DNA of 47,053 nt. Origin: Ignavibacteriales bacterium (GTDB lineage Bacteria > Bacteroidota > Ignavibacteria > Ignavibacteriales > Ignavibacteriaceae). The stretch is taken from NCBI GenBank assembly GCA_016182615.1, contig JACPGF010000122.1, forward strand, positions 1 through 47,053, in the 5' to 3' direction. A model generated the notes under the pieces. That model worked only from the letters and a program-made list of their open reading frames with translations. It was not told where the DNA came from and made no database searches. The position numbers were made by a program, and so were the translations under genes. This document shows positions 35,372 to 43,725 of the stretch, in pieces. Numbering within the stretch: the first letter of the stretch is position 1; every line of letters starts with the position of its first letter.

Positions 35372-37153
35372 TTACGGTTTTTTTATTAAAATGCCTTGTT
35401 GTTTTGAAGCAAAGTTTTTGAAAATTTTTCTGAAATAAGCTTCGTTGTAGCTTTTGTCGTTGTTTTCTGCCATATCAAAAAAAGCAGTTGTAACCGGAAC
35501 GGTAAAATAAAAAGTCTTCGATTCCCCGGCCTTTAGTGCCAGCTTGTACTGCAATGCACCGGAGGCAAATCCAATAGCGTCCTTTATTTTCGTATCGGGC
35601 GGCAATGAATCATTCCTAAGATACAGCACCACATCGCCTTGGTTAAATTCACAAGCGCCGAATCTATCGGGTTTTACCAACGGGTACAATGGAAAATTTT
35701 TGTTTATGTCCACCCTTTTACCGTCAAATTCAAGCTCCTCAATTCTTCCTATTCCGTGAATTGTCCCATCGAACATATTTCTGCCTGTTACCTGAAACGG
35801 GCGGATGGCAAGAGAGAAGCTGCCGTGAACAGATTTATTACCGGTATTTTTTACCGTGTAAGCAACATGCATATACGCCGTATCGTCTCTATCCTCGATA
35901 ACAGGCTGCACGGTTACTACACACGGCAAATAGGTGCGGCTCACTTTTAAACTGCCGGCCGTATCGGCAAATCCGGAAGTGCTGTCGGTGCTTTGCGCGT
36001 AGGTTATAAACTGTTTATCAAGATAGACAAACGGCTCCAGCAGATAACTGCCGGATCCTATTTCAAGCTCTGCATTTTCTGTTATTGCAGAAAAATTAAC
36101 GGCATTTTTAGCCGAGAAAACCTTCCACGAGTACGGAGAATTGCTGAAGAAAGCCGGGAACAGCCCGCGGGGGAACATTTTTTTTACTTCTTCATACACC
36201 TTTGACATCGATTCAGAGAACTGCACAGGCAGCATACCGATTTCTTTAATTATGTAACCGGTTTTACTATTCGGTTTGTTCAGGTTCAGTTTAATATATC
36301 TGCCTTCTCCATCGGTAACTGGTATGAATGATATATTGTTATTGCCGCACTTTACCGAATATAGTTCGCGCCATTTCTTCGCGTTGTCTGAAACGGACAC
36401 GGTGAATTCCTGTGCATACATAACCGAATCCCAAGCAATTTTTAATCCGCCGAATTCACATGTTTCGCCGAAATCAACCAGAACATGCTCTCTTGTTTGT
36501 CTGCCGGCGCTTTTCCAGAATGACTTCAGGCTTTTATCAAATAACCGGAACGCTTCAAAACCTTTTTCAGAAGAAGAGGTAAACGCGGTTGGATTGGTAT
36601 AACTGCCGGTTGGGGTTACCCTTTCAACTAAGGCAAGTTCATCAATATATACAACACCCTTAGAACCGGGCGGCAGCATCAGGCTTATTGAAATCATTTC
36701 AGGCTGTTTCGCAGGGCGGTCAATATCGGGGTTTGCCCAAGGGCCGAGTAAATCTTTTTGTTTTATGGTTATTGTGTTCCATTCGGGCATGGCCGAGTAA
36801 AACGGTTTCTTATACGTGTATAATGGATTTCCGGATTTATCGGACAAAGTAAACTCAAGCGTTCCATTGGTTAGATCAGTTTTTAGCAAATAGGTAAATG
36901 CATAATTAAGTGGGAACCGTAGTGCAAAGTTTTTTTGGATTCCCGCGAAACCGGCTAGTGGCGCGTTTATATCCAGTTTCATGCACTTTCCCTCATCCGT
37001 GCCGACAATTGATGGTGAAACACTGACATCAGCGGATTGTATCGTTTTCCATCCCTGCATCGAATCGAACGGTTCAAGCGCTGTCTGTGCACTTGAAAAA
37101 GGGGAGAAAGCCGAATATCCTGCAAGTAAAACGGTAAATAATAATTTTTTCAT
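35372..37153 (-). CDS. Exported protein with carbohydrate-binding-like and F5/8 type C (discoidin) domains
   Basis: A 593-residue product from the ATG at 37153, chosen because it gives a signal peptide (MKKLLFTVLLAGYSAF, cut near SSAQT); a longer frame reaches 37216 but would overlap the upstream gene. Residues ~22-170 form a beta-sandwich like a carbohydrate-binding or glycan-associated domain (ALEPFDSMQGWK ... VVYIDELALVER). Residues ~185-310 resemble a discoidin domain (FRLFDKSLKSFWKS ... HVLVDFGETCEFGGLKIAW ... YIKLNL). The C-terminal ~270 residues are beta-rich and resemble the supersandwich of six-hairpin glycosidases without the barrel. No active site is recognised. It is the last gene of a five-gene operon. 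Confidence 0.7.
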   Translation of the reverse strand: MKKLLFTVLLAGYSAFSPFSSAQTALEPFDSMQGWKTIQSADVSVSPSIVGTDEGKCMKLDINAPLAGFAGIQKNFALRFPLNYAFTYLLKTDLTNGTLEFTLSDKSGNPLYTYKKPFYSAMPEWNTITIKQKDLLGPWANPDIDRPAKQPEMISISLMLPPGSKGVVYIDELALVERVTPTGSYTNPTAFTSSSEKGFEAFRLFDKSLKSFWKSAGRQTREHVLVDFGETCEFGGLKIAWDSVMYAQEFTVSVSDNAKKWRELYSVKCGNNNISFIPVTDGEGRYIKLNLNKPNSKTGYIIKEIGMLPVQFSESMSKVYEEVKKMFPRGLFPAFFSNSPYSWKVFSAKNAVNFSAITENAELEIGSGSYLLEPFVYLDKQFITYAQSTDSTSGFADTAGSLKVSRTYLPCVVTVQPVIEDRDDTAYMHVAYTVKNTGNKSVHGSFSLAIRPFQVTGRNMFDGTIHGIGRIEELEFDGKRVDINKNFPLYPLVKPDRFGACEFNQGDVVLYLRNDSLPPDTKIKDAIGFASGALQYKLALKAGESKTFYFTVPVTTAFFDMAENNDKSYNEAYFRKIFKNFASKQQGILIKKP

Positions 37154-37184
37154 CTGTAATGTAATAAGTCCTTGAAACAACATT

Positions 37185-39278
37185 TTATAGCGACGATAAG
37201 TCTTTTTTTGCGTCACGGGCGATTAACGATTCAGTTACCGCGAGTATAAAAGCCAATATAAGAAACCATTTCCATAATTCAGACCCATACCTTGCCTCCT
37301 TAACTTCCTGTACAGAGCGCCCGGCGTCTTTAATTATATGCAATGCCGATGCAGCATGCAGACGCTCGAGATACACCTTGAAATCAGCGGGCTGCAAAAG
37401 CTTCATGTCCGATTCAACAGGATTATGATTTACCGGATACACACCGGTTGTTTTACCATCTACCTGTAATTGATAATTGCCGGTAACATCACTTTTCTTA
37501 TAATTTAAAGTGCCGTTAATCTGCTCAACACCGGAAATTGTTTCATTTATCCCTCCGGTTTTTATCAATTTCAATACTTTGCCGGGCTGCCGGCTTACAT
37601 CAAATGATAATTCATCACCGGCAAAGCGCGGGGTGGTCTCGGATTCATTTGCGCTAAGGAAATAAACTGCCCGGTAAACAAGCGGAATAAAAATCCCCTT
37701 GAAAGGCAGCGTACCCCAGGCAGGTACCGGAGCAATGCCAAGCAGCAATACTTTTCCCTTCCCAACCCGGTATTCAGTCAGCATCGGTTCGTTCGAATTT
37801 AGTGTAATCAGTTTACGCCCCGCCCCATTTGCAGGGAAAAGAATTACACGGTTTAATTCAGGGGAGTCAATCGTTTTCTTTTTACGGTCTTTGAATATAC
37901 CGTTAAACAAAGGGTGCTCATCCTCAATTTTTGCAAAATACAATGGGAGAGGCGCATCCTTCAATTCCCGCATGCCGGATGCAGCCGGGATACCAAGAGC
38001 GGAGTTTATAACATTGTATTCCGCGGCGGTGCTGTTTGTTCCCGGGCAGAGAAAGGCTCCTCCACCGGCATTAACATAACGGGAAAGCCTTTCAAACGAA
38101 ATTTTATCTTCAGCGCCAACAATGTACAGCAAGTCGTATTTTTCCAGACCTGTTGAGGGTAACATACCAAGCGGTTTTATTTCCGTTTTAATCGAGGTTA
38201 ACGAATCATCCGCGTTGAGAGCGGCTTGTATAAACCTGCTGTCACCCGGCTGCTTTTCAAAAATTCCAATGGAAATTTGGTCGGGCACTTTTACCGCGGC
38301 GTACACTTTATTATCTGTCTGTATATCATCATCTTCAATTGCAGCAACAATTTCAAGATATCCGGTGTTTTTTATTACGGCTTCCAGTTGAACGGGAACA
38401 GTTGCTCCGGGTTCGGCCGAGAAACCTTTTTGAGAGACACGCTCACCATTAATAAACAACGAGGCAACGCTGTTTTTTACCGCGGCATCAGTATAATTGT
38501 GCAGGTAAACCGTCGTCCTCAGCTGTTTATCCCTCTGCAAGATAGCAGAATTAACATGCATGCTGTCGATACCAAGATTATATGGCTGCCTGCCAGGCAA
38601 CGGAAACAGGTACACTTGCACACGTTCCGTTAAAAGGGCGCTCATATCGGTAAATAGTGAATCGGTAATAAGCCTGCTCTGCTGCAGGTCTGAAAGGATA
38701 TATAATTCCTTGTTGAAATTGTCCGAGGCACCGATAAGTTGGGCGGCTATAAGAACCGATTCATGTAATGACCTGCTGACATCCGAAATCCTTGCTTCAT
38801 CAACAATTGAGAGAAGACTTTTCAGGTTTCCGGTTAATGCGGGTGTTTCTGTTCCCGCCCGTGAAGTAAACAGCACTGCGGCATCATCGCCTTCCTGCAA
38901 ATTCGCGATATGTTTTTTTACATACTGCCTTGCTAAATTAAACTTTGAGCCGCTCACATCAAGCACGTTCATGCTGTACGAGTCATCGACAATAAACACA
39001 GCCGTAGTTTTTGCTGCCGATGCACTGCCAAAGGTAACCGACTGCAGGGTCGGTCGTGCAAATGCAGTAACTAACGCTAATACGATAAGTACCCGCAGCA
39101 GCAGTAAAAGCAGTTGTTTTAATTTTATCTTTTTAATCTTGTTCTTTTGCATCTCCTGCAAAAAAACGAGTGTGCTTATTTCAATCTTTTTAAGCTTCCG
39201 TAAATTAAGCAGATGAATAAGCACAGGAATGCCTGCCGCCAGCAGGCCAAAAAGTACGGCGGGATTAAGAAACGTCAT
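37185..39278 (-). CDS. BatA-domain membrane protein with von Willebrand factor A domain
   Basis: A 697-residue membrane protein. The N-terminal BatA double-helix domain (FLNPAVLFGLLAAGIPVLIH, LLNLRKLKKIEISTL, second helix ~54-72) is followed by a VWA domain with a MIDAS motif D98-x-S100-x-S102 (VDDSYSM). A beta region follows (~230-330), then a glutamine-amidotransferase-like stretch (~350-550, YDLLYIVGAED, GGGAFLCPG, GKVLLLGIAP), and a final membrane helix near the C-terminus (WFLILAFILAVTESLIA). Proteins of this build are common in Bacteroidota; their role is unclear. The start overlaps the stop of the YbjQ-type gene by one base. Confidence 0.85.
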   Translation of the reverse strand: MTFLNPAVLFGLLAAGIPVLIHLLNLRKLKKIEISTLVFLQEMQKNKIKKIKLKQLLLLLLRVLIVLALVTAFARPTLQSVTFGSASAAKTTAVFIVDDSYSMNVLDVSGSKFNLARQYVKKHIANLQEGDDAAVLFTSRAGTETPALTGNLKSLLSIVDEARISDVSRSLHESVLIAAQLIGASDNFNKELYILSDLQQSRLITDSLFTDMSALLTERVQVYLFPLPGRQPYNLGIDSMHVNSAILQRDKQLRTTVYLHNYTDAAVKNSVASLFINGERVSQKGFSAEPGATVPVQLEAVIKNTGYLEIVAAIEDDDIQTDNKVYAAVKVPDQISIGIFEKQPGDSRFIQAALNADDSLTSIKTEIKPLGMLPSTGLEKYDLLYIVGAEDKISFERLSRYVNAGGGAFLCPGTNSTAAEYNVINSALGIPAASGMRELKDAPLPLYFAKIEDEHPLFNGIFKDRKKKTIDSPELNRVILFPANGAGRKLITLNSNEPMLTEYRVGKGKVLLLGIAPVPAWGTLPFKGIFIPLVYRAVYFLSANESETTPRFAGDELSFDVSRQPGKVLKLIKTGGINETISGVEQINGTLNYKKSDVTGNYQLQVDGKTTGVYPVNHNPVESDMKLLQPADFKVYLERLHAASALHIIKDAGRSVQEVKEARYGSELWKWFLILAFILAVTESLIARDAKKDLSSL

Positions 39279-39610
39279 CAGACCTTTTCAACTTTTACAG
39301 CGGTACCATAGCATAACACCTCGGTAACGCCGCTCATAACCTCGGTTGCATCGTACCTGATGCCGACTACAGCATTGGCGCCTGCATCCTCGGCATGTTT
39401 CAGCATCATGTCGTACGCGTCCAAGCGGGTACGTTCACAAAGGTCGGTAAGCAAAGTTATATTACCACCGATGAGGGTTTGCAAACCAGCGCCTATGGTG
39501 CCGAATATCGAGCGGGAGCGGACGATAATACCCCGGACGAGACCAAACTGTTTAACTATCTTGTAACCATCTAACTCAAAACCGGTTGTTGTTAACTGAT
39601 GATTAATCAT
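39278..39610 (-). CDS. YbjQ/UPF0145 family protein
   Basis: A 110-residue cytoplasmic protein from the ATG at 39610 (a longer frame to 39655 would run into rmlB). Family features are [20 protein letters not shown] near the start, then [20 protein letters not shown] and [12 protein letters not shown] at the end. Members form pentamers and are annotated as putative heavy-metal-binding, without firm proof. It lies 1 base after the rmlB stop and overlaps the BatA gene by one base. Confidence 0.88.
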   Translation of the reverse strand: MINHQLTTTGFELDGYKIVKQFGLVRGIIVRSRSIFGTIGAGLQTLIGGNITLLTDLCERTRLDAYDMMLKHAEDAGANAVVGIRYDATEVMSGVTEVLCYGTAVKVEKV

Positions 39611-39611
39611 G

Positions 39612-40607
39612 TTATTTGTTTCCGTATTGTTTTTGATAATACTGCGTGTATGCACCGGAAATTATTCTTTCCCACCACTCCTTGTTGTCAAGGTACCAGC
39701 GGATAGTTTTGCTAATTGCATCGGCAAAATTGTATTCGGGTTTCCAGCCAAGTTCTGTTTGTATTTTGGTTGAGTCAATAGCGTACCTGCGGTCATGGCC
39801 GGGCCGGTCTTTTACATATTCTATTAAGGACTCTGTTTTGCCCAGTTCTTTCAGAATCAGTTTCACGATATCGATATTATACATTTCGGTGCTCGCGCCG
39901 ATGTTATAGACTTCACCCAAACGGCCATTATTAAATACCAAATCGATGGCGCGGTTGTGGTCGATTACATAAATCCAGTCCCGTACGTTTTTCCCGTCAC
40001 CATATACAGGCAGTTTTTTGTCATGCAAAGCATTAATTATCATCAGTGGTATAAGTTTTTCGGGGAACTGAAGCGGGCCGTAATTGTTACTGCAGCGGGT
40101 AATAAGCACCGGCATTCCATACGTGTGGTAAAAAGCCATTGCCATCATATCAGCCGCAGTTTTCGAGGATGAATACGGGCTGTTTGGTGAAAGCGGGGTA
40201 GATTCGGTAAAAAGCCCTTCCACTTCATCGGTTGATACTTGCAGGAAACGCTCCACATTATGCCTTCTTGCAGCTTCGAGCAAAACATTTGTCCCGATGA
40301 CATTTGTTTGGTAAAAAATCTGCGAACCAAGAATGCTGCGGTCAACATGAGACTCGGCCGCGAAGTTGATAACATACCTTATGTCAAATTTTTTAAATAA
40401 ATAGTCAACTAATTCATGATTTGTAATATCGCCTTTAACAAAGGTGTAACGCGGATTATTCTCGGAAGCTTTAAGGTTTTCAAGATTCCCGGCATACGTA
40501 AGTTTGTCCAGATTGACAATAAAATAATCGTCACGCTCCTGTAAAATATGGTTGATGTAATTGCTGCCAATAAATCCGGCACCGCCGGTAACGAGAATAT
40601 GCTTCAT
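39612..40607 (-). CDS. rmlB: dTDP-glucose 4,6-dehydratase
   Basis: A 331-residue short-chain dehydrogenase of the RmlB type, which converts dTDP-glucose to dTDP-4-keto-6-deoxyglucose for rhamnose and other deoxysugars. Visible are the NAD motif [19 protein letters not shown], the catalytic Thr126-Asp127-Glu128, Tyr145-x3-Lys149 (YSSSK), [19 protein letters not shown] and [10 protein letters not shown]. Oddity: the stretch after STDEV, normally followed by YGSLG and a short loop, runs straight into EGLFTES, so about six residues seem missing next to the active site. No rmlA, rmlC or rmlD is in the window. It lies 15 bp after the barrel gene. Confidence 0.9.
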   Translation of the reverse strand: MKHILVTGGAGFIGSNYINHILQERDDYFIVNLDKLTYAGNLENLKASENNPRYTFVKGDITNHELVDYLFKKFDIRYVINFAAESHVDRSILGSQIFYQTNVIGTNVLLEAARRHNVERFLQVSTDEVEGLFTESTPLSPNSPYSSSKTAADMMAMAFYHTYGMPVLITRCSNNYGPLQFPEKLIPLMIINALHDKKLPVYGDGKNVRDWIYVIDHNRAIDLVFNNGRLGEVYNIGASTEMYNIDIVKLILKELGKTESLIEYVKDRPGHDRRYAIDSTKIQTELGWKPEYNFADAISKTIRWYLDNKEWWERIISGAYTQYYQKQYGNK

Positions 40608-40622
40608 GTAATACTCTTTAAA

Positions 40623-41351
40623 TTAATATGAGAAAAATCCTACAAAAATACCGGTGCTGATATACAATCCACCGCTCTTAATATCACTTGGTACATTGGC
40701 CACTTCAACATCATTATCCATCTTCCAGGTGTCCCCGAAAGCGATGCTGTATCCGCCGCCAACACGCAGCGAGACGAAGCGGTAAACAGAAAAATCGATA
40801 TTCAATGTTGGGACAATGGTAAAATAGGTGTGGTTAAGTGAACGTGTGTAGCTTTCAGCTTTTTTGCTGCCGTCAGAAAGTTCAGTCCACACATCGTCCC
40901 ACAGAAAGGCATTGGCTTTATGACGCGATACCTGTAAATTAGATGAGCCCCCGCCAAGTACCATTCCTACGGAAACACCAACTTTCCGCACAAGCGGAAT
41001 GGTGTATTCCATCGTAAAACCGCCAAAATTCGAGATGTATTCCACCTCGCGGGTAAAACCGCTGACTGTTTTTCTTTCCTTTGTTGAGCCGCCCATTCCC
41101 ATGCCGCCTATACGTAAGCCGGGCAGAAATCCGATATAAACGAAGCCTGCCCCGCCGCTGGCATAAAACCCTGATGTGGAGAGTTCAGGTGTGCCAAAAG
41201 CATCGACATATTTGTTCAAGCCCTTCAAATCGGGAATAAGCCACGATGGTGTATATCCACCGCCTGCACCAAATGGCGCATCGAAATATGTTTTGGTTTG
41301 TGCCTGTAATGGCAGTACCGATAATAATAAAAGTAAATAGAATTTCTTCAT
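40623..41351 (-). CDS. Outer membrane beta-barrel-like protein, unknown
   Basis: A 242-residue exported protein (signal 1-17, LLLLSVLPLQAQ). The mature part has alternating strands rich in Gly and aromatics (GFYASGGAGFVYIGFLPGLR, MGMGGSTKERKTV, FGGFTMEYTIPLVRKVGVSV, TYFTIVPTLNIDFSVY, FVSLRVGGGYSIAFG), ending in a short strand with terminal Tyr. It fits a small outer membrane barrel. A good Shine-Dalgarno (GGAGAG) precedes the ATG. It is the first gene of the operon running to 35372. Confidence 0.75.
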   Translation of the reverse strand: MKKFYLLLLLSVLPLQAQTKTYFDAPFGAGGGYTPSWLIPDLKGLNKYVDAFGTPELSTSGFYASGGAGFVYIGFLPGLRIGGMGMGGSTKERKTVSGFTREVEYISNFGGFTMEYTIPLVRKVGVSVGMVLGGGSSNLQVSRHKANAFLWDDVWTELSDGSKKAESYTRSLNHTYFTIVPTLNIDFSVYRFVSLRVGGGYSIAFGDTWKMDNDVEVANVPSDIKSGGLYISTGIFVGFFSY

Positions 41352-41720
41352 TTGCTCTCCGGATAGTTTTCACGTTTGGAACCGATTGCTTAATTGATTC
41401 CCTGACAGCCACAATGCCCAAGGCTGCAGGAAACTGATATTATATACTCTAAAATACTAAATTGGACGATAATACACACGGCATTGTAAAGGGTAAAAAA
41501 CAGGGAAGAAGTAATTAATAATGAATAATGAAGAATGTAAATGTTTTGTACCGGGAGTATCGGTTGGTAAAAAGGGGATTGTTAAAGTTTTAATTTGCGG
41601 GGCTCTAAAATGAAAAGTGTGGATAATTTGAAAAGTATTTTATGTCAAAAGTAACAGAATAGCCTATGGATACCAACACACATTCATAGAGGACCAATAA
41701 AAGCATGTGCACATGAGAAA
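41352..41720. other. Intergenic region with AT-rich microrepeat
   Basis: No gene is supported. It holds the promoter region of the 41351 operon (no clear boxes), an AT-rich microrepeat at 41511-41540 similar to that at 35041, and a perfect 12-base palindrome CATGTGCACATG at 41704-41715, just after the PAP2 stop. Confidence 0.5.
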
Positions 41721-42278
41721 CTAACTCAGGCGTTTTTCATACCGCTGTAAAATGTATTGATGGAGGCGCACGAACAGATAGCCAAAGGCAGCACCGGCCG
41801 CTGCTCCTGCCAGTATATCACTCGGGTAGTGGACGCCTGTATAAACTCTCGATATGGCAACAAGCGAAGCCGCAATAAACAGCCACACGCGTGCTTTGGG
41901 ATAGATTGCCGAGAAAAAAGTGGCAATCGCGAAATTGTTAAGCGCATGGTTGGATGGAAAAGAAAACGTTCCCGTTGGCCCGTTGGGGAGCAGAACATCT
42001 GTCAGTGTTTTAAATGGCCGTGGTCGGGCAAATATTTCCTTAAATACCCGGAATCCAAGCATATCAGTTAAAGCTACTAGTAACAGCGCCAGTAATACAA
42101 TCACAGCTCCCTTTTTCTTTTTCGTGTATATAATCCACATAATTCCAATAATATATACTGGAACCCAATTACGTGAGGTGGTAATAAAGGAGAAGAAAAT
42201 ATCAAAGACCCGGTTTGATAAAGCGTGGTTAAAAAAATAAAAAACCGCGGTATCTATCGAAAACAGGAAATCGGCCAT
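41721..42278 (-). CDS. PAP2-family membrane phosphatase
   Basis: A 185-residue inner membrane protein with about five helices. It has the full phosphatidic acid phosphatase type 2 signature: K80-x6-R87-P88 (KEIFARPRP), PSNH at 108-111 (usually PSGH) and S143-R-x5-H150-x3-D154 (SRVYTGVHYPSD). Such enzymes remove phosphate from lipid phosphates such as undecaprenyl pyrophosphate or phosphatidic acid. The start overlaps the stop of the upstream small barrel gene (TAATG). Whether it recycles the cell-wall carrier lipid cannot be told from sequence. Confidence 0.92.
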   Translation of the reverse strand: MADFLFSIDTAVFYFFNHALSNRVFDIFFSFITTSRNWVPVYIIGIMWIIYTKKKKGAVIVLLALLLVALTDMLGFRVFKEIFARPRPFKTLTDVLLPNGPTGTFSFPSNHALNNFAIATFFSAIYPKARVWLFIAASLVAISRVYTGVHYPSDILAGAAAGAAFGYLFVRLHQYILQRYEKRLS

Positions 42279-42748
42279 TAACGCTCTTGCATAAAGAAAT
42301 ACCTGAACCCTGCTGACATGTTAAACCAGAAACTTGTTTCAGGCAATACATGCATTGTTGGTGAAGTTTGCAGGTACAGGTCAACAGGAAACCGTACTGT
42401 ATGCCACATGATACCTGCCACGCCACGAATGCCATAGCGCATCGGGCCGTCTGAACGCGAAGCAGCGCTGATGCCCATGCCATAGTACAATGGGAGTTTT
42501 GACCGCGTTTTCAGAGCCTCAAAATCATGCTTCAAATAATCTATGGAAAAGCTAATCCGGTAATATTCCGTTGCAACAGATGAACCGGCCATAACTTCTA
42601 TTGCTGAAGTTTCACTTATCCAATGTTTCAAACCGAAAGCAGTGGGTTCACCAAACGACATTCCGATACCAGTGCCCTTCACTTGAGCATTGCCGGTATT
42701 GCATACCAAGAGAATAAAAAGAATAACGGGAAAATATTTTTTTTGCAA
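42278..42748 (-). CDS. Small exported beta-barrel-like protein, unknown
   Basis: A 156-residue exported protein (signal about 1-21, FILLVCNTGNAQ). The mature sequence has alternating strands (GIGMSFGEPTAFGLKHWISE, AIEVMAGSSVATEYYRISFS, YYGMGISAAS, YGIRGVAGIMWHTV, FWFNMSAGFRYFF), typical of a small eight-stranded barrel. It overlaps the PAP2 gene by one base, so the two are translationally coupled. No family is recognised. Confidence 0.72.
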   Translation of the reverse strand: MQKKYFPVILFILLVCNTGNAQVKGTGIGMSFGEPTAFGLKHWISETSAIEVMAGSSVATEYYRISFSIDYLKHDFEALKTRSKLPLYYGMGISAASRSDGPMRYGIRGVAGIMWHTVRFPVDLYLQTSPTMHVLPETSFWFNMSAGFRYFFMQER

Positions 42749-42841
42749 AATTTTGTAATTGGTTAACTGATAATAGGCACAAAATACTCATTTTATTCGG
42801 AATAATGAATGAGAAATTCTGAGTTACGGTAATAAAATATG

Positions 42842-42869
42842 AATCAGGTTTCGGTTCACCTGATTTTTT
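42842..42869 (+). terminator. Terminator-like hairpin at the left edge of a repeat
   Basis: A perfect 8-bp stem (AATCAGGT at 42842-42849, ACCTGATT at 42858-42865), an 8-base loop and a T-run to 42869. No + strand gene lies upstream, so it is probably part of the repeat or fortuitous rather than a working terminator. Confidence 0.4.
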
Positions 42870-42986
42870 GGTGGAGTTTTTGGGAAGATTAAAAATATAA
42901 GCACTTAGCCATTGCTTCCAAATATACGGTGTCCGGTTATAGTCCAGAGGGAACTCAAAAGTTAAATGATATCCTATTACACTTGC
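42853..42986 (+). repeat. Dispersed ~130-bp repeat, copy 1
   Basis: It shares long identical stretches with 46870-47003 in the same direction: GGAGTTTTTGGGAAGATTAA then AAAT, ATTGCTTCCAAATATA, GTCCGGT and ACTCAAA. It is non-coding in all frames. Confidence 0.75.
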
Positions 42987-43000
42987 GGTTTAGAAAATCG

Positions 43001-43076
43001 GGAAGCCCGGCAGGGCTGGAATAGCTATAGCAAACAGTAACAAAAGATACATTTCAGCTCCAGCGGAGCGGAATTT
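43001..43076. repeat. Pair of GC palindromes spaced by ~50 bases
   Basis: Hairpin AGCCC/GGGCT (43004-43017) and hairpin GCTCC/GGAGC (43057-43069) are separated by a spacer with AATAGCTATAGCAAACAGTA and ACAAAAG. From memory, this palindrome-spacer-palindrome layout recurs between genes in many Bacteroidota/Chlorobi genomes. Confidence 0.5.
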
Positions 43077-43516
43077 TTTCAACCAACTATTTTAGATATT
43101 ATTTAATAGAACTCCACTAAAATTTCATGTGAACCATCAGGTTTCAAGTCAAAAATTGGTGGAAAATAGTAACGTAGATTTTACACATTCTATCCTTCAC
43201 TATAATAGCATAGTAAATTGAACTCTGTGCCATAACGTCAGATTTTTTGAGGCTGTGCTAAAACTCAAATTTTTCAAAAGAATATTTCGACTTTGTTTTT
43301 CCGAAGTCTCCCTTATTTGAAAAAATGGGTGTGTCGCTTTAGTGAAAAACTTGTCCCTTGGGCGGTGATCGTTTTTAGACAGTGTTAATGCCGCTAAAAA
43401 ATTAGGGGACCATAGTACTATACTCGCTTTACGTAATTCGGGCTAAAGTCTGGTTCAAGCCCAAATTGATTCTGTTAGCGTTCGAGCAATGATTTTTCAA
43501 AAAGCAACAGGTCGGT

Positions 43517-43639
43517 GGCTAAAGCCTGTTTTGGGTTGTTTCAATTTTCTCCCCCGGATTTATCCCACTGCCCCCTTGGTAGGCATTGGGTAAACCGGGG
43601 GATCACAAGTCCCACACCCATACACACTTGGCTTTAGCC
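43517..43639. repeat. Nested inverted-repeat element, copy 2
   Basis: The outer arms GGCTAAAGCC (43517-43526) and GGCTTTAGCC (43630-43639) are perfect. The inner arms CCCCCGGATTT and AAACCGGGGG lie around 43551-43601. The inner right side shares GTAAACCGGGG with copy 1 at 30731-30783. A further GGCTAAAG lies at 43441. Confidence 0.65.
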
Positions 43640-43671
43640 CAATTTTGCGTAACATGAGTAATTTAAACGAA

Positions 43672-43705
43672 AACAGGCCGGATACAATGTTGCACCCGGC
43701 CTGTT
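43672..43705 (-). terminator. Rho-independent terminator after rseP
   Basis: A perfect 10-bp stem (AACAGGCCGG/CCGGCCTGTT) with a 14-base loop. On the - strand it is followed by TTCGTTTAAATT. It lies 20 bases past the rseP stop codon. Confidence 0.85.
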
Positions 43706-43725
43706 GTAATTCTAAACGAAATATT

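Larger units (their letters stand above)
42749..43725. other. Long intergenic region rich in repeats
   Basis: No gene is supported in these 977 bases. From left to right it contains a terminator-like hairpin, copy 1 of a ~130-bp dispersed repeat, a pair of GC palindromes, an undefined AT-rich stretch (43077-43430), copy 2 of the nested inverted repeat, and the rseP terminator. Confidence 0.7.

Noticed and set aside
38560-39216. 218-codon open frame on the + strand
   Set aside because: Antisense to the BatA/VWA gene. It is Ser/Arg/Cys-rich as expected of a shadow frame, with no recognisable motif.
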